Source: Viridothelium virens (lineage: Eukaryota > Ascomycota > Dothideomycetes > Trypetheliales > Trypetheliaceae). From it: a stretch of 64,000 bases of DNA. This document shows positions 1 through 9,661 of this stretch, one piece after another. The stretch is taken from positions 62,001 to 126,000 of the forward strand of contig ML991788.1 of NCBI GenBank assembly GCA_010094025.1, written 5' to 3'. Each line of letters begins with the position of its first letter. Position 1 is the first letter of the stretch. The notes under the pieces are model-generated. The model saw only the letters and a program-made list of their open reading frames with translations. It searched no databases and was not told the origin of the DNA. Both the position numbers and the translations under genes were made by a program.

Positions 1-342
1 GACAGTGACGGTTCGAACCGTTGAGCATCGGTCATCGCCGTTCCCATCAATCAGACCTGCAATGACTTGGTCCAAAGTGTCTACGATTTCGGAAAGCAAC
101 TCATCACCAATCGAGAATTCCTTGTTGCACGCTTGTATCCTTTATCTATCGGAGACAACATCATCAAGAAAAAAGCGAACGAAGTCCGTCCAAAGAACAG
201 GCCAGAAATCGAAGTACCTTTTGTCGGCAGTAACACTGAAATGATCGCAGGGATGCAGATACTCCGTTCAATCCATACCTCTGTTAGGGGAGGAGCGAGG
301 GTGGTGCACGGACCATCCTCCGAGAGGGTCTTCACCTCCTAG
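1..342 (+). pseudogene. Upf1-like SF1 helicase fragment, copy A
   Basis: Frame 1 reads AVPINQTCNDLVQSVYDFGK, which matches the copy-B sequence AVPVNQTCDELVQSIHEM near position 1020 and looks like motif Ia of Upf1/DNA2-type SF1 helicases (usual form: APSN..vDnL). A stop codon lies in this frame at 22-24, upstream of the motif. Translation then runs open to about 342 (VGSNTEMIAGMQILRSIH and beyond). The element may extend left of the window. No Walker A is visible in this copy. I read it as a broken relic of a helicase-like gene, related to the fragment 0.7 kb downstream. What the intact gene did cannot be told. Confidence 0.45.
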
Positions 343-845
343 ATAGCGACTATCATAGACTTCACGATATCATGGATCAATGAATTACACCTGAACCTTG
401 TTTTCACGCTAGAGTCGCCAGCAGATACCTCTAACATAAGCAAGGAGCAAATAGGGACAGGCAGTCACCATCAACAAATCAATGGATGCGGTTGAGATTC
501 TCGTGCTAGCCTACTGGCCTTGCATCAATACCGATACGTAGATCAACCCTCGATTTATCCACGTTCTGCAATCTCAAGCCCGGGTCTCCGAATTACTTTG
601 TCTCATGGACTTCACATTCTGTTGTGGTCCCGTTGACGTGTTGCGAGCTGGCACTGCACCATCTCTTCACTGGATCGAAGATCTTTCTATATCAACGTAC
701 GCCCGAAGCAGACATTCCGCGGATCAGGCCTGTCTGACTACTCTGGCCGAAGCAAGGGGCATTTAAAGGGAAGAGGGAGTGTGCTGGAGCAAAAAGAGGG
801 GACATCAAAAAGGTCACCAGTCACCTTAACGGTCAGTAAAACGCA
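343..845. other. non-coding stretch between the two helicase fragments
   Basis: No credible reading frame or RNA gene seen. The end of this stretch has an acceptor-like site (AACGCAG at about 840-846) directly before the copy-B frame, so it may hold a former intron. Confidence 0.3.
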
Positions 846-1678
846 GTGTTTAAAGACCCCGTTTTCGTCGCGGACGGCTTCATTTTCGTCAAGGGTGGAC
901 CGGGAACTGGCAAGACTGAGATCAACAAGGTCATCGCAGTCTTGCTTGTCATGCAACGCCCTGACATTCGGGACGCCGACAGTGAGGAGCCAAACCGATA
1001 CCAGACCGTCATGGCTGTCCCGGTCAATCAGACTTGCGATGAGTTGGTTCAATCCATACATGAAATGGCATGCCGACACATTAAGAACTGAGAAGTCCTG
1101 GTATTGCAATTGGTGCTGGCATCGTATTACTCCTCGGCATAGCAGAACACAGACTTTGGAGATGAAGGTTAGAGAGTGGGAAAAGGTCCCATCCAACGCA
1201 GGAATAGCTTAGCTAATCTACTCAACATTATAATTTATTCCATCCAATCGGAATATTTCACAAAAGAACATCACAGATGCACATGATAAAAGCTCTGGCA
1301 AATTCATTTCTATCCCGGCAAAGGACCGTCCACTCTTACATTGGATACGGTGAAGCTCTTGGCCAAGCTGTTTTCGCCGACCATGAGGCAGTGACAGAAG
1401 ACACGCTTCAGAAGGACCGGAATGCACGTCGCGATGTTTAGAAGGGCGAAGTCAACAATGCACGGCAAGCAACCAAGTCCGCAACCTCAATGGAGAAGTT
1501 CCGAGCTATGACAGTCGGTCAGTTCCAAGCTTATGAGAAGAAGACCAAACGCCTCACGGATCTCATGGAGAAGATACAAGTTGACAACGACGAGTTGCAA
1601 AAACGTTGGTCCGCCACCGGCAGCAAGAAGTGCCCCAATCCGAGCCGTCACGATGCACAATACCTCTACACCGGCTAA
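846..1678 (+). pseudogene. Upf1-like SF1 helicase fragment, copy B, with Walker A
   Basis: The frame at 846-1091 has FVKGGPGTGKTEINKVIAVL, a Walker A (GxxxxGKT) followed after an Asp/Glu-rich loop by AVPVNQTCDELVQSIHEM, the motif Ia counterpart. This order is that of superfamily 1 Upf1/DNA2/NAM7 helicases. There is no ATG at the start of the frame (it opens after an acceptor-like CAG), so an upstream exon is missing. The frame stops at 1089. A short in-frame stretch at about 1275-1340 and an ORF at 1490-1678 (QAYEKKTKRLTDLMEKIQVD, helical and charged) may be later pieces. Motifs II-VI are absent before the next gene model, so the ATPase cannot be functional as it stands. The K/E-rich model at 1788-2588 could be its C-terminal tail. 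Confidence 0.45.
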
Positions 1679-1787
1679 CACGTGGGACACGACTTTTGCG
1701 GATGGTACCTCTTTAAACTCTTGGGACGTCTGTGTTCATGAATAAATTGATGATTGAAACTCTGACAATGAATATTATGCGTCATGA

Positions 1788-2588
1788 ATGGCTAATGCCG
1801 TGGACGTAATCGCTGAAACGCAAAAAACGGAAGAAGCGCGAGCGGCCTTAAAATATGTGATTATACAGGAAGATCCAGAGGTCTGTGTGGTTTCACAGAG
1901 AGCAAAGGGTGCAAAAGGCCAGGCTCGGCAGCCACCCGAGGATGATAAGGTCGTACCAGAGTCTTCTGCTGGAAACGCAGGTTCGGAACCACCGCTGATC
2001 CAGTTGAATCTGTCAGGAGGGTCCATCCGGGGCGCCAACGTTGCGGGTAGGTAACTCGTGCGTAGCTAGGCCCTACGTAGGAGGACATTTTCTCTTAACT
2101 TCAAGTTATAGACACACACTGATGTACCAACACATGCTTTGATGTACAAATTTTGGAACGTTTCCCCAAAATCGACTTCAAAACAGTTGATTCCAAGGTA
2201 ACCCCAAAGTATGTACTGATGATTATTGTGTAGTGCCATCTGAAGCCATCGACCGCGCGCATAAGCGGGTGGGGAAGGTAAGCCATAAAAAATACAAAGT
2301 TGGTACGTTAAGCTAACGTTTGTTTTTAGAAGAAAGCAAAAGCCGAGAAGGTAAGACTTATAAACTGCAATAAAATCAATTATTGCAATCACAGTCAGTA
2401 ACACGTACTCTTGATAGGCCGAAAAGAAATTGAAGAAGGTAAGATTTATGACTACGACGAAATCCATCGTCACGATTGTAATGACGTACCACTACACTCG
2501 TTTGGGATCGCATCTACGTACTGGTGTTTCAACGTCTGATGCGGAATCCGCTCTGAAGAAGCAGGCGGAAGCTCGCGTTGCCCTCTAG
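1788..2588 (+). CDS. unrecognised protein with Lys/Ala/Glu tail spread over microexons
   Basis: Model: 1788-2046, 2234-2277, 2330-2350, 2418-2438, 2565-2588. Exon 1 encodes MANAVDVIAETQKTEEARAA and beyond; the donor GTAGGT at 2047 leaves one base that joins in phase with exon 2 (V-PSEAIDRAHKRVGK). Two exons of exactly 21 nt follow (KKAKAEK, AEKKLKK), each flanked by GTAAG donors and TAG acceptors; intron 2278-2329 has a CTAAC branch point 13 nt before its acceptor. The last exon reads AEARVAL then TAG. Total 122 residues. All phases close, which argues against chance. The first intron (187 nt) is long for this window and may hide another exon. No domain is recognised; the tail is a basic helix, as found at termini of nucleic-acid-binding proteins. 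It may be the 3' end of the helicase relic upstream rather than an independent gene. Confidence 0.4.
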
Positions 2589-3199
2589 AAAGATTGCACC
2601 TACGCCAGGAGCCCCCTCGTAAATGCAGACGTACCGCGGGAAACCCTACAGAAAAATCTGCTGTATATTTGGAAGTATGGGGACCTAGAGAAGAGCCTAG
2701 CATCAAAGACCGATCCAATTGATCTCCCACACGACCACTCATATAAATATCCGGCGCTGGACCCTCGCGGCCATACGATATGACGCTATCGCATTATAGA
2801 GTATCGGGACGCACAGATGCGTGAGAGAAGACCATCGCCTTCCTGTGCGCAGTCCTTGCCGAAGTTTTACGTTTCTCCCTTCATGGGAGCACCTGGGACA
2901 GTCTATTTGAGACACTCCCGTCCCCTCCTCTACTTTGTGTATGGGTTTCCTACTAACACTCTGCTATTCTATAGCTGCGCCGCATGTGCCACACAAAATG
3001 TCCACGTCAGTCATTCGGAACACTGCATGAACCACCAATGCATATAAGAGCATGCTTTGGTTTGCTCCCGAAAGCAAATCAGACTCTTCGTTTCCCGACA
3101 AAAACTTCGCCTTCTGCATCTCGGACAAACGGCGTTGCCCGCATGCCTCACAACTGCACCTGCTACCAATCTGGGGTCTTCCAAAAACTTACATCAAAT
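2589..3199. other. intergenic, nothing recognised
   Basis: Short overlapping ORFs only, none with coding character that I trust. It holds the promoter of the small gene at 3200. Confidence 0.3.
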
Positions 3200-3834
3200 A
3201 TGGCCAATGCTCTTGTATTTGCTACATATGACATCAAACCAGAGGTGAGTAAAGAAATTTCCTCTCTTCACACAAGAGTCTTGTACATGGACTCATACGA
3301 TTAACATAGGAATGGGGCGACTTTGCACAAGCGGCTGCGATCAAAGGTACTGACATTAAACCATACATCCTAGTTTACTCCTGCTTCCCCCAGGATACAA
3401 CATCGAGAACGAATGATATAGCTGCAGTTGTCAAATCTGAACTCAAATCCGCTACTTATCAAGAGTTGCGGACTTTGTTCCGCAAGATAGTAGGTTCGGA
3501 GGAGAGCCTAACTCCCGCTCTCTTCTTGATCCTCGACGAGGAATCAGCCAGAGACCGAGAGGTATTAATCGTCGATCGAGAAGCCGTATGGGTCAATGAG
3601 GCGGATGGGACACGTATGGAATGCGATCCAGAGTCGATTGGAGAAGAGAATGCAGACCAATATAAACAAAAAGTGATTTGGAGGAGGTGGCGCGTTTCCT
3701 TTGAGAAGGCAGAGTTCTACTGGATAGTATTGAGTCGGCAGGGTCCTTTTAATTTGGAAAGCGATGATTACTTCCAGAAATGCCTGCAAGATATCGAGAT
3801 CGGGCCATTTGAGGACAGCGCTGCACCTCCGTAG
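3200..3834 (+). CDS. hypothetical 189-residue protein, DUF6924-like in part
   Basis: Two exons, 3200-3244 and 3310-3834, with a GTGAGT donor and a TAG acceptor preceded by ATTAAC; the junction is in phase 0 (..DIKPE-EWGDFAQ..). The protein starts MANALVFATYD and has a C-terminal core with LFLILDEESARDREVLIVDR followed by MECDPESIG. From memory, that core resembles the small fungal/bacterial DUF6924 family (hydrophobic strand, DEE, then V-DR). No signal peptide or membrane segment. Function unknown. A similar strand-DEE-DR signature occurs in the gene at 43930. The family assignment is tentative, the gene model is fairly good. Confidence 0.5.
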
Positions 3835-3876
3835 AGACTTGCTTCGTCACTAGTCTATGAGCTTTCAACACTCGTT

Positions 3877-4257
3877 TCAGTCGAACAGAGAAGCGAAACC
3901 CGTCAGATCGACGTCTAATCCTTGCTGTGCATCGCTGTGATCCTTAACCTTCTCCAAGGCTTTCAAACGTCGGATCTCGCACACTTCAATTGTTTTAACT
4001 CTGCGCTGATTTATCTTTGGCTCAAGTACGCCTACAGGTAGGATTATCTTATCGCTTGGATGAACAGCCTCCACGAACTTGGCTACATCATCTTTGGTTT
4101 CCAAAACCACTACCAAAATCGGAAATGGTTCGTTTGCGATGGATCGAAACAACTCGGTTCGAGGCGTTTCAGCGGAGCAGCTTTCTAGCGCTGAGAAGCC
4201 GGGAGCGTAGGATTTTAGATGATCAGTGTTTTCAAGCCTTTGTGTTACCGAATACAT
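3877..4257 (-). CDS. hypothetical protein, 5' end unsure
   Basis: The reading frame is open from about 4302 to the stop at 3877, but the first ATG is at 4257 (MYSVTQRLENTDHLK...), giving 126 residues. Upstream, a GTGAGT donor and a TCTAG acceptor near 4276-4330 would add a few residues (CIPTYT), but the exon before it has no start codon and soon meets a stop, so the 5' end is either missing or decayed. The C-terminal part is charged (VCEIRRLKALEKVKDHSD). No domain recognised. It is convergent with the 3200-3834 gene, with 42 bp between the stops. Confidence 0.3.
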   Translation of the reverse strand: MYSVTQRLENTDHLKSYAPGFSALESCSAETPRTELFRSIANEPFPILVVVLETKDDVAKFVEAVHPSDKIILPVGVLEPKINQRRVKTIEVCEIRRLKALEKVKDHSDAQQGLDVDLTGFASLFD

Positions 4258-6527
4258 TGTATATGTTGGTATACTAGACGCCTTTTTTTGTACAATCTTC
4301 AAGTTTCTCGATAATGTAGTGACTCACCAAACATAAACCTGCTTCGAGCTGGCTTTTTAGTGATGTTCCTGATGGTCAGAAAACACTTGTTGCAATAATT
4401 GTCGGACTGCAGCGGCAACTACGTCAGGACGAAAAGCTCTGTTATTCTAGATAGCTCACGGCAGCTCGGGGCGTGCTCAAGCTATGGCCGGTACATGGAT
4501 CCTACCGGCTAGTGGTCGACAGCGGATAGCGACTCCTTCATCAGATCCATCTCGGACCTTATCCACTTCACCTCCAAGGACAAATGTATACGCCTTCGAA
4601 AAAACAAAGACATAGTTGGAAGAACGACTATCATATTGCGCAAACGCAACAATTGTCTCGAGACCAAGATTGGTAAACTGTATAAATTAATCCAGAACTA
4701 TGGAAATGAGATCTTGCAAAAGCTAGCGCTTGCTGAAACGATTCTTGATGACCAGGACAATAACGGCGATATAGAAAACGGTAAAAAAGACGGTGGAGTT
4801 TAGCTCCGACCTAAAGATAAAATGGATATTGGAGTGAAGCCTGACAGTTACCACAACGACGAGCAGGAAGAGAGCTCTTTAGAGTGAGCAGTGTAAAGCG
4901 ACAGCCAGAGTTAGGATTGGGAAGAACAGTCGTAATACCGTAAATCAGGGTTTCTCTAAGGGGAGAGAGGCCTGGCGTAGTAGTTTCTTTGGATTCTGGA
5001 GAATTTGGAAGTTTCTTGAGGTTCATCCCTGTGGCAGGAGCTAAGTAAGCATAAAGTTTTCTTACATGAAGAGTTATAGCAGGGGTCGACGGATAGCTGC
5101 TACTTCCTTAGGGTATGGTTGCTCTTGTGCTGGGTCTGCATCTCTTTTTCGAAGCTTTTGAGGATATCGTACCTAGGCTGTGGCCGGTTGGCCCGTGCGC
5201 AGTCCAGGTACTTTCCCCTTAGCTTCTAGCTTCTTTTTAGCTCTAGCCTACCAAGAATCTATTCACCTTCTTTTGGGCTAGGACCTACGTGCTTTCGCTT
5301 CACTGTGTAGCTACCTAGTAGCCAGGATACCATCGTCATTCCACCATGCTTCCATCTTGTCAGCTTGATTGTCCGCCTGTGAGCATTACAGACAATATTC
5401 TAGCTGCAACTATTCAATCACAATACCTGCGATATTCTGTATCGTGTTACCAAACCGCTTGCCGTAGAAATAATGGATTCTACAGATTAGGAATTCTGAT
5501 AGCAACCAAGTAGAAGCAAGAACACCAAATGTAATGTTTAAGACATCTGTCAGAGAACGAAAAATGGTAGTAGAAGAGGATACGGAAAGTATGACGGTTA
5601 TGAGAGTTTGGATAGGAATCTCATCAATCATCTTGAGAATTCCTGGGATGCGTAGAAGACCCGCGCAGCATGTACGAAAGTCTGGAGCATGCGTGGCCAC
5701 GGTAGTCTTAGACAGAGAGAAGAGCATCAGATAAAAAGTCATAGGGAGGATCCTAAGATGTGGCCGTGTCTCCGATGTACGAGAGCAGTAGCCTTCTTAG
5801 CAGGGCCCTAGTGTTCAGACTCACCAGCTCTTGACGGAAATCTATGGGCCACTGGGTGGCGGAGATTTGGGCAGTGACGCTTCGAGTCTGTGTAGAGTGA
5901 GAGTGGGATTACTCTACCCCGTGAGCTACGTGGCTCTCTTTTCAGTGTGTCCCGCTGTCTTTTTTCGGATTCTTCTTCTTTCAATCCCTTATGGAACCCT
6001 CAAGCGCTGTGCAAGTAGAAATGTCAGCAAAGTTGATGTGAGGCTACGCCCTGGCTGCCCAAAAATTTGATGCGCCCTAGTAAATTTTGGCTGTAGGCTC
6101 CCGTAATGATCTGCGTGCAGTGGAAGTAGGAATGCAGCCAACCGGGGTTAGAGATAGGTCTATCGGTGACGGCGAAGACTGGCCCATTAAGCAGAGCTGT
6201 TATCAATTGATGAAAGCGAATTCGAGGCACATCAGATCACTTCCTCTAATTGCATGAAGTGATGGAAATTGAATTGTTGAATACGTGCATCAGGAAAAAG
6301 CAGGAGGTGAGTGGGATGAGTGTGGTGTTTCTCATCCCAGCACCTTCACATGCCCAGGCCAACGACAAGATCTTCGCATGTGATTCGGCGCTAGCGACGG
6401 CCAACACGACAGCCATCTACTCGATATCTTCCCGTGACAAATCCGCCTCCTCTCGTGTCCCGGACTTGTTACTCCCAAGGTGCATCTCAGGAAGCGAAAC
6501 ACTGCCGTTCGGAATTGAGAAACAAAG
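4258..6527. other. degenerate accessory sequence with a weak membrane-like ORF
   Basis: No intact gene is supported. On the minus strand around 5150-5350 a frame reads WWNDDGILATR, then ARAKKKLEAKGK, interrupted by several TAG/TGA codons; this looks like decayed coding sequence, perhaps an old DNA transposon, but I cannot name a family. A 110-codon minus ORF with an ATG at 5742 (ending at 5410) has two hydrophobic stretches (LITVILSVSSS, LNITFGVLASTWLLSEFL) and may be a membrane-protein fragment. The last few hundred bases are the promoter and leader of the Opi1 gene. Confidence 0.3.
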
Positions 6528-8264
6528 ATGGAAGTCGAACGCGAGAAACCGCCCTCTTACTCTAGCCATGATCCGAACACCCTCAATTTGCCATCCGTAC
6601 CACAAGCACCTCCCCCAAACTCAGATGTTTCCGTCTTGGACTTCAGAAACGCACACTCGTCCAGTCAAGACAATGCGAACATTCCGATATTGAACGCTTC
6701 TTACCACCCAGATGCGTTCAAGGGACCTCTTGCACTCGAGCAACATTATTCTCCAAGCATCTCTTCACGCACAACGACCATGCACCAACATCCGGCTTCG
6801 GAAGCCATGAGTCCGAGAAGCATCATGAGCTTGGATGAGGCGCCTGGTAGAGCGTCTAGCGTTTCAATGGACGATCCTGATGTCCGGATGGCTGCAGAAG
6901 CCCTTTCAGGTCTAGGGAATCCAGGTAGGCTGATGTCTTAAAGACCTGATGGCCCCTATGAAATTTGCTAATTCGTCGCAGATCTCATGAGATCGCCTTC
7001 ATCGCAGCACAGTCGAGGATCTTTACATACGGCTTCATCTCCATCTAATACACAGCAAGCCGAAGAAGAACCTCTCCTCACATTGCTTGCCGACACACAT
7101 CCATGGCTGGGAACGACGATTAACGGATCACTCACTGCCTATACAACGACCAAATCCTATTCCCCCCGGTTCATTAGGCATGGAGCAGAATTTGTTGAAC
7201 GAAACATCGGATCACCTCTTTCAAATACTGTTGGAAGCGTTGGACGTCGTACAGGTGTAGAAGGGGGTCTCCGACGCTATCTGGGAGGTCGCCAAGCTGG
7301 CGAGCCCGATGCCGACGAAGCGAGCTCGAACAACGCTAGCAAGCGTAGAAAGATCATGAGCCACTCGGGAGAGATAGACATTGAACAGGGTTTGCCGTCC
7401 TCAACGGCATACAGAGACGTTTCTCGCAGAGACTCGCAATCAACTACGGGAGAGCCGCTCCCTGCCTATGATGACAACAGAGCACCGCAATATGATGAAC
7501 GGATGGCAGTCACGTCTCTTCCTCCCAGTCAGCAATCCCAACGGAACCATGGGTGGCGAACACAAATGTTTATATCTACATCTGGACTTGGTGCCGCTCT
7601 CAGTGAGAAGTCACTCAACAGTCTGCGGTATTGTCTCACAATGCTACGGGGTGCAACAGAACATGTTGGTACTCTGATGCAGGCTCTACGGAAGGTGCTT
7701 GAGGACTACGAACAATCCAATTCTGGTGACACTGCTCCAAGTCCAAACGAAAAGATGGCTCTTACGGAGCAACGAGATGCGAAGGACGCAGAAGCTCAAC
7801 GAATAGCAGACAGAATCAAATCAATCAGCGATGACATTTGGAAGACGCTTAAGACAGTCGTGTCCAACATTTCCCGATACACGGGCGGCGCTCTTCCCGA
7901 TAACGCAGGGCGTCTAGTCCGGAGTCAGCTCATGTCTGTTCCACAGCGCTGGCGCATTGCAACGCAGTCTACCGCTCATTCTCCCGAAACCAGGAGTGAG
8001 ACAAGCCGAGGTGGAAACCGGATGCTGGCGTTTGCCAAAGAAGGGATTGACATGATGGAGCAGGTCAGCACCATTCTCACCAACGTCGTTATCAACGCAG
8101 AAAAGTGGCTCGATAGCTTTGGCCGAAAGAAAAGCAGCGAGTCAGATGCGCACGTGGAATTGTCGGTGAACAACCAAGCGGCCATGGATACCAAAGATAG
8201 TGGGAGGCTTTCTACTCCATCTATCGAACAGATTCTCGACCAAGAGAAGAGTACGGGGGGCTGA
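6528..8264 (+). CDS. opi1: Opi1-family transcriptional repressor
   Basis: Two exons, 6528-6924 and 6982-8264, joined in phase (NP-D-LMRSP), 559 residues. The conserved Opi1 block spans about residues 160-235 (EEEPLLTLLADTHPWLGTTI, YSPRFIRHGAEFVERNIGSP, GVEGGLRRYLG), followed by a basic KRRK at 253-256 that could serve nuclear import. A second conserved helical part lies in the C-terminal half (MLRGATEHVGTLMQALRKVL; IADRIKSISDDIWKTLKTVV; GIDMMEQVSTILTNVVINAE). In budding yeast, Opi1 represses inositol/phospholipid synthesis genes and is held at the ER by phosphatidic acid. A similar lipid-sensing role is inferred for this homologue. The N-terminal 130 residues are Ser/Pro-rich and probably disordered. 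Confidence 0.92.
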
Positions 8265-9661
8265 AACTTGCCGGGTATCTTCACTCGACCTCAATTGAGT
8301 GTACTACTACAATGCGTCATCTTGCTTTGGCTTTCCAGACCTTATGCAGCAGTGTTAAGACCAGCCCCAGGGAATGATTTTGGGGTAGCCTACCGAGCCA
8401 GGACTCGGGAATAGGGAAGATCCAATCTCCGAACCCATCGCAGAAAGTGGGGTGGCAGGCACGGCAGGGTGGTAGGGCAAGTAGAGCTTTTTGCTTACCC
8501 ACTGCATTTACGGAGTACGTGGCACGACACATGAAAGCAGCTTCGCTGTAAGAGCGGGAGTGCTATTAGAATTTATGACTCCGCATGCGGGTATTTATTG
8601 ATGACAAAGTGTTTTTTCTCCTTCTCTTCCTTAAATATTTATTGCGTTATCATTGGCTAGCTTGGGCTGGTAAAAGTCATTAGATCCGGCCCGGAGGACT
8701 GTGTAGGAATACTAGAGTTTGGAACAGCTAGGGTGCTCAAAATGGACTGAGACAGGCACTTTGCTACTGGTAGTGAAAAGTTTCTCCAACTGTGTTGCGA
8801 GTCTTGACGGCCTGGCAGAGTGTTTGAGGGCTTGCTGGCGTTGCCTACCATATGAGATGTGCAATATTTCGAATGCCTTGCGCATTCTCATGTGTATCAT
8901 GATGACGATTTGAAAATTTCACAGGAAATTTTTCAAGAGCCTTTCTCAACCGCTGTTCCGAATGGGGAAGGGGCACATCATGAGTCATTAATAATACTAT
9001 GAGGGGTATAGATGGGGTAGCGGCGACCCCTGTTCAACCGCCCGGAGCCTTCCCTTATCGTCCTTAACTATTCGCGTGATGGCTTTGCAGCGGAGACATC
9101 ACCATGCAGAAATCTTTGGGTCAGACGCACCGTTTAGACGTGCTCACTATGACTCTTGGAGCGACTCGCTACAATGGCGGCCTGTTTACGGGCCCACAAG
9201 GCCGTGGCCAGGATCCAGGTCAATTTGGCCGGCAGTGCGATGTCGCCTTGCTGCCTTGCTGCCATCTCGACATCTACCAGCGTCCTCAATTGCTCTGAAC
9301 TGCCGTGACTGGGAACGAAAAGTGCAGACCAGGACCACTGCAAACTTCCATCTGGGCATTGTTCGGAGAAGCCGCAAGGAAAGCCTGACGGTTTGTTGCG
9401 CTTCCGTTTCCAAGTGAACAAAGACGGCGGCTCATGAAGAAACTGCTGCTCACTGGATTCTCTCACCATACATCATTCTCTTTGGTTTTTGATTATACTC
9501 TGCAATTTTCTATTCTCCTCTTCTTCTACCATTCCCTCATTTGCTTTCGTCTTTCTCTGTCCTTCAAGTAAAGGTTCTCTATCTACCGGATCCCAAGGTC
9601 CTTCGCATCCGAGCTTAAACTGCCTGTACTGATAGCGAGCATTCATACCTGGTCTTTGGTT
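8265..9661. other. intergenic; promoter and leader of the PDR transporter
   Basis: No gene seen. It contains a TACGGAGTAC motif at 8509-8518, AT-rich ATTTATTG runs near 8590-8645, and a pyrimidine-rich tract at about 9505-9570 typical of fungal core promoters/leaders upstream of the ATG at 9662. I did not find a clear TCCGYGGA-type drug response element. Confidence 0.4.

Noticed and set aside
9-20. GGTTCGAACC looked like a tRNA B box
   Set aside because: It is a perfect palindrome inside the helicase-like fragment; no A box or cloverleaf around it.
5850-5940. Minus-strand TAGCTCACGGGGTAGAG resembles a tRNA A box/D arm
   Set aside because: No anticodon stem, acceptor stem or convincing T arm could be paired; at most a chance or decayed match.
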